Below, piece after piece: positions 49,655-57,840 of a DNA stretch of 57,840 bases. Numbering within the stretch: the first letter of the stretch is position 1; each line of letters opens with the position of its first letter. Position numbers and translations under genes: made by a program. Where the stretch lies: NCBI GenBank assembly GCA_038229875.1, contig JBBROA010000008.1:1-57840 (forward strand), read 5' to 3'. The notes beneath the pieces were generated by a model. The model was not told where the DNA came from and ran no database searches. It saw only the letters and a program-made list of their open reading frames with translations. The DNA is from JALYUA01 sp038229875 (lineage in GTDB: Bacteria; Acidobacteriota; Thermoanaerobaculia; UBA5066; Gp7-AA6).

Positions 49655-52600
49655 GCCGCCCTCTTCCTCTTCCGGGGCTCGGCTTTGCGGTTCTCCCGGA
49701 GGAGCTCGAGAAAGCGTTCCGGAGCGACGGGCCGGCTCACCAGGTAGCCCTGCATCTCGTCGCAATTCTGGCCGCGTAGGAACGCGAGCTGGGGCTCCGT
49801 TTCCACGCCCTCGGCCACGACGGTCAACTCGAGGCTGTGCGCCATCGCGATGATCGCCGACGCGATCGCCGCGTCATCGGGGTCGGTCGTCACGTCCCGG
49901 ACGAATGACTGGTCGATCTTCAACCGGTCGATCGGGAAGCGCTTCAGGTAATTCAGTGACGAGTATCCGGTTCCGAAGTCGTCCATGGAGAGCTGGACGC
50001 CGAGGTTCTTCAGGTCCCAGAGGGTGCTGATCGAGACGTCGGCGTTCTGCATCGCGTTCGACTCGGTGATTTCGAGATCCAGGAACTCGGGCGCGAGGTC
50101 GGCGGCCTCGAGTGCGGCCCGCACCTGGGAGACGAGGTCCGCCTGCTGAAACTGCCGCGCCGAGAGGTTCACCGCGACGGAGAGGCGCGGATGGCCGAGG
50201 TGCTGCCAGGCGCGGACCTGCGCGCAAGCCGCATGGAGCACCCATTCGCCGATCGGAACGATGAGGCCCGAGATCTCCGCGAGGGGGATGAACTCGCCGG
50301 GCGCGAGCAGCCCCATCTCGGGGTGTTCCCACCGGATCAGCGCCTCGGCGCCGCGGATCTGGTTCGTTTCGAGGTCGACGAGCGGCTGATACTGGAGGAC
50401 GAGCTCCTGGTTGTGGATCGCCTGGCGAAGCCGGCTCTCGAGGGAGAGGCGCTCCAGCGCGCGGGAGTTCATCGCGGGCGTGTAGAGCTGAAAGTTGTCG
50501 CGGCCCTGCTCTTTCGCCCGGTACATGGCGGTGTCCGCGTTGCGCACGAGGGTCTCCGCGGTCTCGCCGTCGGCGGGGTAGATGGCCACGCCGATCGAGG
50601 TCGTCAGGAAGAGCTCCCTCCCGTCGATGACGAAAGGCAGGCGCAGCACGCCCAGGATCTTTCTCGCGATTTTCGCAGCGTCCTCGTCTCCCGCCATGCC
50701 GGGCACGAGGACGGTGAACTCGTCGCCTCCGAGCCGCGCCACCGTATCGCCTTCGCGCACGCAGCTTCCGAGACGCTCCGCCACACCGCGGAGAAGCTCG
50801 TCGCCAATCGAGTGCCCGAGCGAGTCGTTGATCACCTTGAACCGGTCGAGATCCAGGAAAAGTGTCGCGAGGTGATCTTCGGAACGCTGCGCGTTCAGCA
50901 CAGCCATCCGGAGCCGGTCCTGAAAGAGCAGCCGGTTCGGCAGGCCGGTCAGCGCGTCATGAAAGGCGAGGTGTTTCACCTGCTCCTCGGCGCGCTTGCG
51001 CTCGGTGATGTCGATCACCGTGCCCTCGATCATCTCGGGCTTGCCGTCGATCCCCTCGATGACGCTGCCGTTTTCGAGGACCCAGACGAGGGTTCCGTCC
51101 TTGCGCCGCTGGCAGGATTCGTGGTTCGAGAGCGAATGGCGTTCCCGGAGGCGCCCGATCGCCGCCTCGCGGTCTTCGGAGCTGCGGTAGAAGTCCCACG
51201 CGGGCTGGCCGAGGAGCTCCTCGCGCGTTCCGTAGCCGAACATGCGCGCGAACGACTCGTTGCAGTCGAGGATGCGGCCGTCGAGTGTCGTCCGGTACAC
51301 GCCCGCAAGGTTGCGCTCGAACAGCGTGCGGTACCGCGTCTCCGACGCGCGCAGGGCATCCTCGGCGCGCTTGCGCTCGCTGACGTCCCGGAAGCTCCAC
51401 ACGCGCCCCACGGCCCTGCCGCCCACGCGCTGGGGCCGGGAAAAGCGCTCGAAGACCCGGCCGTCCCGGAACTCGACCGTGTCCTGACTCTCGGCCTCCG
51501 GCGTGCCTCGCAGGCGTTCGATCAGGCCGAAGAACTTCGCCGGGTCCTTCATCTGCCCCGCCGCCGCCGCGAGAGCGAGACGGTGATCGCTTCCCTCGAG
51601 CGAGGACGCGGGCAGCCGCCACATGTCGAGGAACTTCTGGTTCAGTGTCAGGATCCGCTCCTCCTCGCCGACGACGAGGAGCCCGTCCGCCGTGGCTTCG
51701 AGGGTCGCGCGCACGAGCGAGAGCGACGCCTCGCGGTCGTCTTCGGCGCGTTTTCTTTCCGTGATCTCGACGAGCGTGCCCTCGATGATCAGCGTCCCCG
51801 GTTCGGGGCCATCGACCAGGCTTTCGCTCTCGAGCACCCAGACGATGCTGCCGTCGCGTCGGCGCATCTTCTGCTCGTGGTTCGTCATCGTCCGCTTCTC
51901 GACGAGCGACCGAAGCGCTTCCGTTCGCTCCTCCGGGCTGATATAGAAGTTGACCGCCGGAGTGGCGAGGACTTCTTCCGAGGTTTCGTAGCCGAAGATC
52001 CGCGCGAATGCGATGTTGCAGTCGAGGATGCGGCCGTCGAGCGTCGTCCGGTAGACGCCGGCCAGGTTGCGTTCGAAAAGCTGGCGGTGGCGCGCTTCGG
52101 AGTCGCGGACGATCCGCTCCGCCTCCCGGCGCTCGGAAACGTCGCGCGCGATCACCGTCAGAAGGCGGCGGCCTTCGCGCAGAGACTCGCCAAACGAGAT
52201 CTCGAGCGGCACGTCTCGCCCTCCGGCGTGCCGCCCCGACAGCGCCATTGCTTCGCCGGGCGCGGTGGCCTTCCAGGTCGCGGGCCCTTCCGGTCCGCCG
52301 TACGGATGATTCGGGAGGAGCATGGACAGCGGCTCGCCGATCAGCGCGGACGTCGGATGGCCGAAGATCGGCTCCGCCGCCCCGTTGACGTACAGGATCC
52401 GCCCGTCGTCTCCGACCGTCAGGATCGCGTCCGACGCGGTCTCGGCGAGCGTGCGGAACCGGTTCTCGCTTTCCCGTAGCGCCTTGCGCGCGGCTCGCCG
52501 CTCCCGCCGGATCTGGGCTTCGCGCAGCTCGCGATCCACGGTCGGGCAGAGCCGGATGAGCGCATCGTGGCTGATGCAGTTGTGAGCGCCAGCTTTGATC

Positions 52601-52884
52601 GCCCGGACGGCGGTCTCCTCGCCGATTGTCCGCGAGACGATGACGAACGGAACGTCGATGTCGAGCTCTCGCAGAATCGAGAGCGCGGCGAGGGCGCCGA
52701 ATTCCGGGAGCTCGAATCCCGAGAGGACGAGCTCGAACCGGTCCCGCGCCAGAGCGGCTTCCATCTCCTCGGCGGTCGAGACGCGCTCCGCCGCGACCAC
52801 GTACCCGCCGCGGCGCAGCTCTTCGAGCGTCCGCTCGGCGTCGGCCGCCGAATCCTCCACCATCAGAACTTTCAGGGCGGGCAT
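49648..52884 (-). CDS. REC-PAS(x4)-GGDEF-EAL cyclic-di-GMP signalling protein
   Basis: This 1078-residue cytoplasmic protein has a receiver at 1-125 whose phosphoacceptor is replaced (LVLSGFELP, G56). Four PAS domains span about 138-635, and a GGDEF cyclase domain spans about 640-800 with an intact GGDEF motif (719-723) and an RxxD inhibitory site (REGD) five residues before it. An EAL phosphodiesterase domain spans about 812-1060 (EAL at 847-849, ITESNAM, MDDFGTGYSSL, KIDQSFVRD). PAS2 and PAS4 are close duplicates (both contain NLAGVYRTTLDGRILDCN). It could make or degrade c-di-GMP; both domains look active. The HD-GYP protein nearby is a second c-di-GMP enzyme. Confidence 0.92.
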   Translation of the reverse strand: MPALKVLMVEDSAADAERTLEELRRGGYVVAAERVSTAEEMEAALARDRFELVLSGFELPEFGALAALSILRELDIDVPFVIVSRTIGEETAVRAIKAGAHNCISHDALIRLCPTVDRELREAQIRRERRAARKALRESENRFRTLAETASDAILTVGDDGRILYVNGAAEPIFGHPTSALIGEPLSMLLPNHPYGGPEGPATWKATAPGEAMALSGRHAGGRDVPLEISFGESLREGRRLLTVIARDVSERREAERIVRDSEARHRQLFERNLAGVYRTTLDGRILDCNIAFARIFGYETSEEVLATPAVNFYISPEERTEALRSLVEKRTMTNHEQKMRRRDGSIVWVLESESLVDGPEPGTLIIEGTLVEITERKRAEDDREASLSLVRATLEATADGLLVVGEEERILTLNQKFLDMWRLPASSLEGSDHRLALAAAAGQMKDPAKFFGLIERLRGTPEAESQDTVEFRDGRVFERFSRPQRVGGRAVGRVWSFRDVSERKRAEDALRASETRYRTLFERNLAGVYRTTLDGRILDCNESFARMFGYGTREELLGQPAWDFYRSSEDREAAIGRLRERHSLSNHESCQRRKDGTLVWVLENGSVIEGIDGKPEMIEGTVIDITERKRAEEQVKHLAFHDALTGLPNRLLFQDRLRMAVLNAQRSEDHLATLFLDLDRFKVINDSLGHSIGDELLRGVAERLGSCVREGDTVARLGGDEFTVLVPGMAGDEDAAKIARKILGVLRLPFVIDGRELFLTTSIGVAIYPADGETAETLVRNADTAMYRAKEQGRDNFQLYTPAMNSRALERLSLESRLRQAIHNQELVLQYQPLVDLETNQIRGAEALIRWEHPEMGLLAPGEFIPLAEISGLIVPIGEWVLHAACAQVRAWQHLGHPRLSVAVNLSARQFQQADLVSQVRAALEAADLAPEFLDLEITESNAMQNADVSISTLWDLKNLGVQLSMDDFGTGYSSLNYLKRFPIDRLKIDQSFVRDVTTDPDDAAIASAIIAMAHSLELTVVAEGVETEPQLAFLRGQNCDEMQGYLVSRPVAPERFLELLRENRKAEPRKRKRAAR

Positions 52885-52907
52885 TTTGTTTATTTTGGGA
52901 GCAGAAA

Positions 52908-52913
52908 AGTATA
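52908..52913 (-). promoter_or_regulatory. -10 of the GGDEF/EAL gene
   Basis: TATACT on the minus strand lies 23 nt before the ATG at 52884. The short leader is A/T-rich and has no Shine-Dalgarno sequence. Confidence 0.6.
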
Positions 52914-53007
52914 CCGCGGGCTGACGGGGGCCATGAGCCGCGCGGCGACGCCACGCTTGCTACGCCCGCCAGGAATCGATCTGGTGATAAATTGGCGGGA
53001 CACGGCC

Positions 53008-53763
53008 ATGTACCGTCCGGTTCGAACAGGCTCGTTCGGTCCGCTCGCGCTCTTCTGTGCGCTCACCGTTTCCGGCACACCTGTGGCGGCTCAGGGGACC
53101 GCAACGAAGACGCGGGAGCAGAAGGCCGGAGCTGGACAGGGACAAGGCACCGCGCCGACACCCTCATTGTCGGCGCTGCGCGCGAGATTCGCTTCGAATT
53201 CAAAGCTTGAAAAGCAGGCTGCGGCGGCGGAAATGCTCAAGCTCGGAGACCCGGACCGGGTCGCCTGGAAGTACCTCTCCGGACAGGCCGCTGCAATTCT
53301 CGACGAGGACGCGCCGTTTCCGCTGGAGTTCACTCCCGATGGCCGCATCATCCCCAAGAAGCTCTCGGCGGACTTCACACGGTGGGCCCGGGGAAGGGGT
53401 CTCGACCCTGAAGACGCCTCGAACGATTCGGTTTACTCGGACCCGGGCGGCTTTCTGGTTCTCGCTTACTCGCGTGACGGCCGAGCGATACCGATCCTGC
53501 GGCGAGCGCTCCATTCCCGTAACTACATGATCCAGATCGCCGCGGGCAAAGGGTTGGGATATCTGAAGGAGAAGAGTGCCATTCCCGACGTCGTCGCGGC
53601 CGCGCACAAGGCGCCGCGCGAGGTCAGCGCCGTCCTCGCGGAGGGGCTGCTCTCCTTCGACGATGCCTACGCTCTCGCTGAAGCGAAAAAAATTATTGCT
53701 GATCCAAACCGGGTCGAGATGTTGCTGAAATTACGCCGCCAGTATCCGGAGCAGGCCTTCTAA
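53008..53763 (+). CDS. Secreted HEAT-repeat-like protein
   Basis: This 251-residue protein has a signal peptide (FGPLALFCALTVSGTPVAAQ), a low-complexity Gly/Gln segment and then helical repeats. One repeat is HEAT-like (AIPILRRALHSRNYMIQIAA, GKGLGYLKEKSAIPDVVAAA). No enzyme motif is visible. ATG at 53008 follows TGATAAATT (52985-52993), which may be an extended -10. It diverges from the GGDEF/EAL gene and converges with marC. Family is otherwise unrecognised. Confidence 0.78.
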   Translation: MYRPVRTGSFGPLALFCALTVSGTPVAAQGTATKTREQKAGAGQGQGTAPTPSLSALRARFASNSKLEKQAAAAEMLKLGDPDRVAWKYLSGQAAAILDEDAPFPLEFTPDGRIIPKKLSADFTRWARGRGLDPEDASNDSVYSDPGGFLVLAYSRDGRAIPILRRALHSRNYMIQIAAGKGLGYLKEKSAIPDVVAAAHKAPREVSAVLAEGLLSFDDAYALAEAKKIIADPNRVEMLLKLRRQYPEQAF

Positions 53764-53764
53764 G

Positions 53765-53826
53765 CGCTCCGGGCGGAGCGTGCCCGCCAGGCTCTCGGAT
53801 CCGTCCTTGAGCCGACAAACGTCGGC
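53765..53826. terminator. Two hairpins between convergent genes
   Basis: CGCTCC-GGGC-GGAGCG (53765-53780) follows the HEAT gene stop, and GCCGAC-AAAC-GTCGGC (53811-53826) precedes the marC stop. T-tracts are absent on either side. Confidence 0.55.
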
Positions 53827-54468
53827 CTAGCCGCCCTTCGACTGCTTCAGCACGTCCAGCATGACCGTCGTGATGCCGTTCAGGATGAACTGGACCCCGA
53901 TCACGGTCGCGACGAGCCCCATGATCTTCGCGACGACCCGCTGTCCGGTCGGGCCGATGCGCTCGACGATCGCGGGGGCGGCGAAGAGGATCACGAGGGT
54001 GATCAGAATGCTCGCCGCGAGCGCCACGGCGAGAGCCACGCGATGCGAAGCGTCGGGCGCCTGGCCGACGAGGACCATCATCGCGGAAATCGCTCCGGGG
54101 CCGGCGATCACCGGGATCCCGAGAGGCACGACGGACGGATCGAGCTTCTCGACGTCATCCGGCGAGATCTTCTTCCTGTCCGGGTCCTGCATCTCCCGGA
54201 GCGACATCGTCGTGAAAAGCACGCCGCCCGCGATCTGAAACGCCGGGACGGTGATCTGGAAGAACGAGAAGATCGCGCCTCCCGCCGCCGCGAACAGGGC
54301 GAGCACCGCAGCGGCGGCGAGGCATGCCCGGATCGCGGCGCGTCGGTGGTCGGCCGGGGTACCCGCCGTGAGCGCGACGAAGATGGGCGCCGCCGAGATC
54401 GGGTTGATGACCGAGAAGAGGGAGGAAAAAGCGAGGAGAGCGAACTGCGCCGCGGCGTGGGAAAACAC
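53827..54468 (-). CDS. MarC-family integral membrane protein
   Basis: This 213-residue protein has six TM helices. MarC/UPF0056 members include SnatA-type small neutral amino-acid transporters, but most have unknown substrates. Typical segments are SSLFSVINPISAAPIFVAL, FFQITVPAFQIAGGVLFTTM, VVPLGIPVIAGPGAISAMMV and GLVATVIGVQFILNGI. Start is GTG at 54468, with TGATACCGT 8 nt upstream. It diverges from uvrA and overlaps no other gene. Confidence 0.88.
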   Translation of the reverse strand: MFSHAAAQFALLAFSSLFSVINPISAAPIFVALTAGTPADHRRAAIRACLAAAAVLALFAAAGGAIFSFFQITVPAFQIAGGVLFTTMSLREMQDPDRKKISPDDVEKLDPSVVPLGIPVIAGPGAISAMMVLVGQAPDASHRVALAVALAASILITLVILFAAPAIVERIGPTGQRVVAKIMGLVATVIGVQFILNGITTVMLDVLKQSKGG

Positions 54469-54619
54469 GATGGCGCACGGTATCAGGGCGCGGCTTCAAG
54501 GCTCCGCCGGCGCACACCGTGCTGCGCGGGGAATGGCCCGGGAAACCGAGGTGTTCCTGTGATTTCCCCGAGTTTTTCCGGCGGGAAACGATCGGGTCCG
54601 GCCCGGGCTTTTCCCGCCA

Positions 54620-54625
54620 TACAAT
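54620..54625 (+). promoter_or_regulatory. -10 of uvrA
   Basis: TACAAT lies 12 nt before the ATG at 54638, giving a leader of only about six bases. No LexA-like box is recognised nearby. Confidence 0.5.
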
Positions 54626-54637
54626 CGGGCCCTTCCC

Positions 54638-57484
54638 ATGGAATTCCTTCGCATCCGCGGCGCGCGGCAACACAATCTCCGGAACGTCTCCTGCGACATC
54701 CCGCGCAATCGGCTCGTCGTTGTGACGGGGGTCTCCGGATCCGGCAAGTCGTCACTCGCGTTCGACACGATCTTCGCCGAGGGGCAGCGCCGGTACGTCG
54801 AATCGCTCTCCGCCTACGCGCGGCAATTTCTGGAGCAGATGGAGAAGCCCGACGTCGACTCGATCGAGGGACTCTCGCCCGCGATCTCGATCGAGCAGCG
54901 CACGACGTCGAAAAACCCGAGATCAACCGTCGGAACCGTCACCGAGATCTACGACTACCTGCGCCTCCTCTACGCGTCGATCGGGAAACCGCACTGTCCC
55001 AAGTGCGGCCGGCCGATCCAGGCGCAGACGGTCCAGGAGATGGTGGACCGCGCGCTGCGGCTCCCGGAGGGCAGCCGGTTCGTCGTGCTGGCGCCGTACG
55101 TCGCCGGCAAGAAGGGCGAGTACCGCAAGCAGATGGCGGAGATGCTCAAGGAGGGGTTCCTGCGCGCCCGGATCGACGGCCAGTACGTCGATCTCGACGA
55201 CCCGCCGGAGCTCGACAAGCAGAAGAAGCACACGATCGAGCTCGTCGTGGACCGGCTCGTCGCGAAGCCCGCGGCGGACGAGGAGTACCGCAAGCGGCTC
55301 GCCGACTCGATCGAGACCGCGACGCGCGTCTCGGGCGGTCTCGTCACGCTGTCCGTCGCCGACGGTCCCGAAGAAGTTCTCTCGGCGAACTACGCGTGTC
55401 CGGACTGCGGGACGTCGCTGACCGAGATCACCCCGCGGCTGTTCTCGTTCAACTCGCCGTACGGCGCGTGTCCCGAGTGTTCCGGGCTCGGAACGATCCT
55501 GAAGGCGGACCCGGAGCGGCTCGTCGTCGCGCCGGAGAAGTCGATCAACGACGGCGCGATCGCGATCCTGAAGCCCGGCTCGACGAACTGGCGCTCCCGG
55601 CAGATGGCGACGCTCGCGAAGCACTACAAGTTCCGGCTCGACCAGCCATTCTCGAAAATCCCGAAACCGGCGCGCGACGTGATCCTCTACGGCTCCGGGG
55701 AAGACGAGATCAAGTTTTCGTACGTCGCCGAGCGCGGCGAGTATCACTGGAAGTCGTCGTTCGAAGGGTTAATCCCGATGCTCGAGCGCCGTTACCGGGA
55801 GACCGAGAACCCGGAGAACCGCTTCGAGCTCGAGGCGTACATGTCCGCGGAGCCGTGCCCCGCCTGCCACGGCCGGAGGCTGAAGCCGGAAGCGCTGGCG
55901 GTCAAGGTGGGAGGGCGGTCGATCGACGAGATCGCCTGCGTCACGATTTCAGACTCCATCACCTTCTTCGACGACCTCGCGCTGACGGCGCGCGAGCGGG
56001 AGATCGCGGGCAAGATCCTCAAGGAGATCCGCGACCGGCTCGGCTTTCTCGCGAACGTCGGGATCGGCTACCTGAACCTCTCCCGCGGCGCGGCGTCGCT
56101 GTCGGGCGGCGAATCGCAGCGCATTCGCCTCGCGACGCAGATCGGCTCGAAGCTCATGGGCGTCCTCTACGTTCTCGACGAGCCGTCGATCGGATTGCAC
56201 CAGCGGGACAATCGGAAGCTGATCGACACGCTCATCTCGATGCGCGATCTCGGCAACACGGTGGTGGTCGTCGAGCACGACGAGGAGACGATCCGGTCCG
56301 CGGACTGGGTGATCGACCTCGGTCCCGGCGCGGGGGTCCACGGCGGACGCATCGTGGCGCAGGGCACTCCCGACGAGCTCGCCGACTTCCCCGAGTCGCT
56401 GACGGCGAAGTACCTGTCGGGCGAGCTCGAGATTCCCATCCCGGAAACGCGCCGCGGCGGAAACGGGAAGGCGCTCGTCGTGCGCGCCGCTCGCGAGCAC
56501 AACCTGAAGAACGTGGACGTGCGCTTCCCGCTCGGCGTCATGACCGCCGTCACCGGGGTCTCCGGCTCCGGAAAATCGACCCTGGTCAACGACATCCTCT
56601 ACAAGGCGCTGGCGCGCGCGCTTCACGGCGCGGCGGACCGTCCCGGGGCGCACGACAAGATCGAGGGCCTCTGGGAGATCGACAAGGTCATCAACATCGA
56701 CCAGTCGCCTATCGGACGCACCCCGCGGTCGAACCCCGCCACTTACACGAACGTCTTCAATCCGATCCGGGAGCTGCTGTCCCGCACCCCGGAAGCGCGC
56801 GCGCGCGGGTACGCGCCCGGCCGTTTCTCCTTCAACGTGAAGGGCGGCCGCTGCGAGGCGTGCAGCGGCGACGGGCAGATCAAGATCGAAATGCACTTTC
56901 TGCCCGACATCTACGTGACCTGCGACGTCTGCGCCGGCAAGCGCTACAACCGCGAGACCCTGCAGGTGCACTACAAGGGCAAGTCGATTGCCGACATCCT
57001 CGCGCTCACCGCGGAGCAGGCCCTCGAGCTCTTCGAGAACATTCCGTCAATCTCAAACATCTGCCGTACGCTGGTGCAGGTGGGGCTCGGCTACATCCAG
57101 CTCGGGCAGTCATCCACGACGCTGTCCGGCGGCGAGGCGCAGCGGGTCAAGCTCGCGAAGGAGCTGGCGCGGCGCTCGACGGGCCGGACGTTGTATCTGC
57201 TGGATGAGCCGACGACCGGCCTTCACTTCGACGACATCCGAAAACTGCTCGGCGTTCTCCGGTCGCTAACGGAGAAGGGGAACACCGTCGTCGTCATCGA
57301 GCACAATCTCGACGTGATCCGCACGGCGGACTGGGTCGTGGATCTCGGTCCCGAAGGCGGCGACGGCGGAGGCCAGATCATCGCGGAGGGGACGCCGGAA
57401 GCGGTCGCCGCGGTCCGCGCGTCGCACACGGGTCAGTTCCTGCGTCGGATCTTCGTCGAGGCGAAGAAGGCGGCGCGCGCGTGA
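54638..57484 (+). CDS. uvrA: Excinuclease ABC subunit A
   Basis: UvrA is the damage-recognition ATPase of nucleotide excision repair. The 948 residues include first Walker A GVSGSGKSSLAFDTIFAEGQ, the Cys pairs of the first zinc module (CPKCGRP, CPDCGTS, CPECSGLG, CPACHGRR), signature LSGGESQRIRLA and DEPSIGLHQRDN. Then come the second Walker A GVSGSGKSTLVND, zinc module CEACSGDGQIKIEMHFLPD and CDVCAGKRYN, second signature LSGGEAQRVKLAKEL and DEPTTGLHFDD. Full length and intact. pcrA/uvrD for the same pathway is at 5808. The stop overlaps the next start (GTGA). Confidence 0.97.
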   Translation: MEFLRIRGARQHNLRNVSCDIPRNRLVVVTGVSGSGKSSLAFDTIFAEGQRRYVESLSAYARQFLEQMEKPDVDSIEGLSPAISIEQRTTSKNPRSTVGTVTEIYDYLRLLYASIGKPHCPKCGRPIQAQTVQEMVDRALRLPEGSRFVVLAPYVAGKKGEYRKQMAEMLKEGFLRARIDGQYVDLDDPPELDKQKKHTIELVVDRLVAKPAADEEYRKRLADSIETATRVSGGLVTLSVADGPEEVLSANYACPDCGTSLTEITPRLFSFNSPYGACPECSGLGTILKADPERLVVAPEKSINDGAIAILKPGSTNWRSRQMATLAKHYKFRLDQPFSKIPKPARDVILYGSGEDEIKFSYVAERGEYHWKSSFEGLIPMLERRYRETENPENRFELEAYMSAEPCPACHGRRLKPEALAVKVGGRSIDEIACVTISDSITFFDDLALTAREREIAGKILKEIRDRLGFLANVGIGYLNLSRGAASLSGGESQRIRLATQIGSKLMGVLYVLDEPSIGLHQRDNRKLIDTLISMRDLGNTVVVVEHDEETIRSADWVIDLGPGAGVHGGRIVAQGTPDELADFPESLTAKYLSGELEIPIPETRRGGNGKALVVRAAREHNLKNVDVRFPLGVMTAVTGVSGSGKSTLVNDILYKALARALHGAADRPGAHDKIEGLWEIDKVINIDQSPIGRTPRSNPATYTNVFNPIRELLSRTPEARARGYAPGRFSFNVKGGRCEACSGDGQIKIEMHFLPDIYVTCDVCAGKRYNRETLQVHYKGKSIADILALTAEQALELFENIPSISNICRTLVQVGLGYIQLGQSSTTLSGGEAQRVKLAKELARRSTGRTLYLLDEPTTGLHFDDIRKLLGVLRSLTEKGNTVVVIEHNLDVIRTADWVVDLGPEGGDGGGQIIAEGTPEAVAAVRASHTGQFLRRIFVEAKKAARA

Positions 57485-57840
57485 TCCGCCGGAGCCGGCC
57501 GGCGGCCCCCCTGTTCCTGCTCGCGGTCCTCGGACTCGCGCTCGCCGCTCCTTCCCCCGCGGCGCCCGCCGCGAAGAAGCGTACGGCGGCGCCCGCGGCG
57601 AAGCCGGGGGCGCACGGAAGCCTGACCGACTTCACGGGAATGTGGGAGCTCGACACGAAGGCCAGCTCGCTCGGATCCCCGAAGATGCAGAACGCGGTCC
57701 TCCAGGTCACCCAGTCGGGCGACCGCATCTGGATCCAGCCCATCGGGGGATCACGCGCGCGCATCCTCGCGGAAGAAGTGGTCGTCGACGGCCGCACTTA
57801 CGAAAAGACGCTCGGGAACAAGGAGCGCGGGACGCTCACC
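57481..57840 (+). CDS. Secreted lipocalin-like protein, N-terminal part
   Basis: The first 120 codons are in the window; the gene runs off the right edge. A signal peptide (APLFLLAVLGLALAAPSPAA) is followed by an Ala/Lys-rich linker and a beta-rich domain beginning DFTGMWELDTKASSLGSP and LQVTQSGDRIWI. This is reminiscent of small secreted beta-barrel proteins common in Acidobacteriota that start with an FxGxWxLD motif. GTG at 57481 overlaps the uvrA stop, so it is cotranslated with uvrA. Function unknown. Confidence 0.7.
   Translation, partial: MIRRSRPAAPLFLLAVLGLALAAPSPAAPAAKKRTAAPAAKPGAHGSLTDFTGMWELDTKASSLGSPKMQNAVLQVTQSGDRIWIQPIGGSRARILAEEVVVDGRTYEKTLGNKERGTLT

Noticed and set aside
54043..57207. 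A 1054-codon open frame on the plus strand overlapping marC and uvrA
   Set aside because: It is the shifted frame of uvrA in high-GC DNA; the translation is Arg/Gly-rich and matches no family, while uvrA is intact in the other frame.

Overview
The window is a densely packed, GC-rich bacterial chromosome segment. The cell envelope is Gram-negative: lpxC (lipid A synthesis), an OmpA-type protein and an Omp85-like barrel are all present. The mix of genes fits an uncultured Acidobacteriota-like lineage, perhaps near Thermoanaerobaculia. That mix includes a PATAN/DUF4388 protein, a Ser/Thr kinase fused to a TonB C-terminal domain, large TPR proteins, short-form FtcD and DUF4390-NtrYX. The placement is an inference from gene content; no rRNA or other direct marker is in view.

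Layout. 1-405: a nested insertion-sequence scar, in which the left end of an IS256-type element interrupts the start of an IS481-type transposase. 580-12029: mostly plus-strand housekeeping genes, namely a 7Fe ferredoxin, a TPR protein, glmU-glmS (UDP-GlcNAc supply), uvrD/pcrA, gatB and ftsEX, with pgeF and a small secreted protein on the minus strand. 12066-18519: a minus-strand block with an AI-2E family transporter, an OmpA protein, an Omp85-like barrel, a PATAN protein, ruvC and yebC. 18932-31537: plus strand, with a pseudo-receiver/Ser-Thr kinase/TonB fusion, a small coiled-coil protein, a BtuFCD-type ABC importer, accD-folC-dgt-glyA and a membrane glycosyltransferase pair. 31599-40577: minus strand, with a nucleotidyltransferase/CDP-alcohol phosphotransferase/HisC-like aminotransferase module, a GT2 glycosyltransferase plus methyltransferase, and nadE-RDD-TPR. 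40665-49585: ftcD, the DUF4390-ntrY-ntrX operon, lpxC, and HD-GYP-smpB-rimI. 49648-57840: a REC-PAS4-GGDEF-EAL protein, a HEAT protein, marC, uvrA and the start of a secreted protein.

Many neighbours are translationally coupled by 4-bp ATGA, GTGA or TTGA overlaps. Several genes have a -10 hexamer only 6-7 nt before the start codon and no Shine-Dalgarno sequence, which suggests leaderless mRNAs.

The least explained signals are noncoding. Ten gaps between genes carry degenerate tandem repeats of exactly 7 bp, with a different but related unit at each place. Two gaps share a dispersed element of about 120 bp whose first hairpin differs between copies by compensated changes. A 459-bp gap upstream of the PATAN gene is full of hairpins and contains no credible gene. 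The best candidate for an undescribed pathway is the three-gene aminotransferase/CDP-alcohol module at 31599-34284, which could make a CDP-activated amino-alcohol head group.
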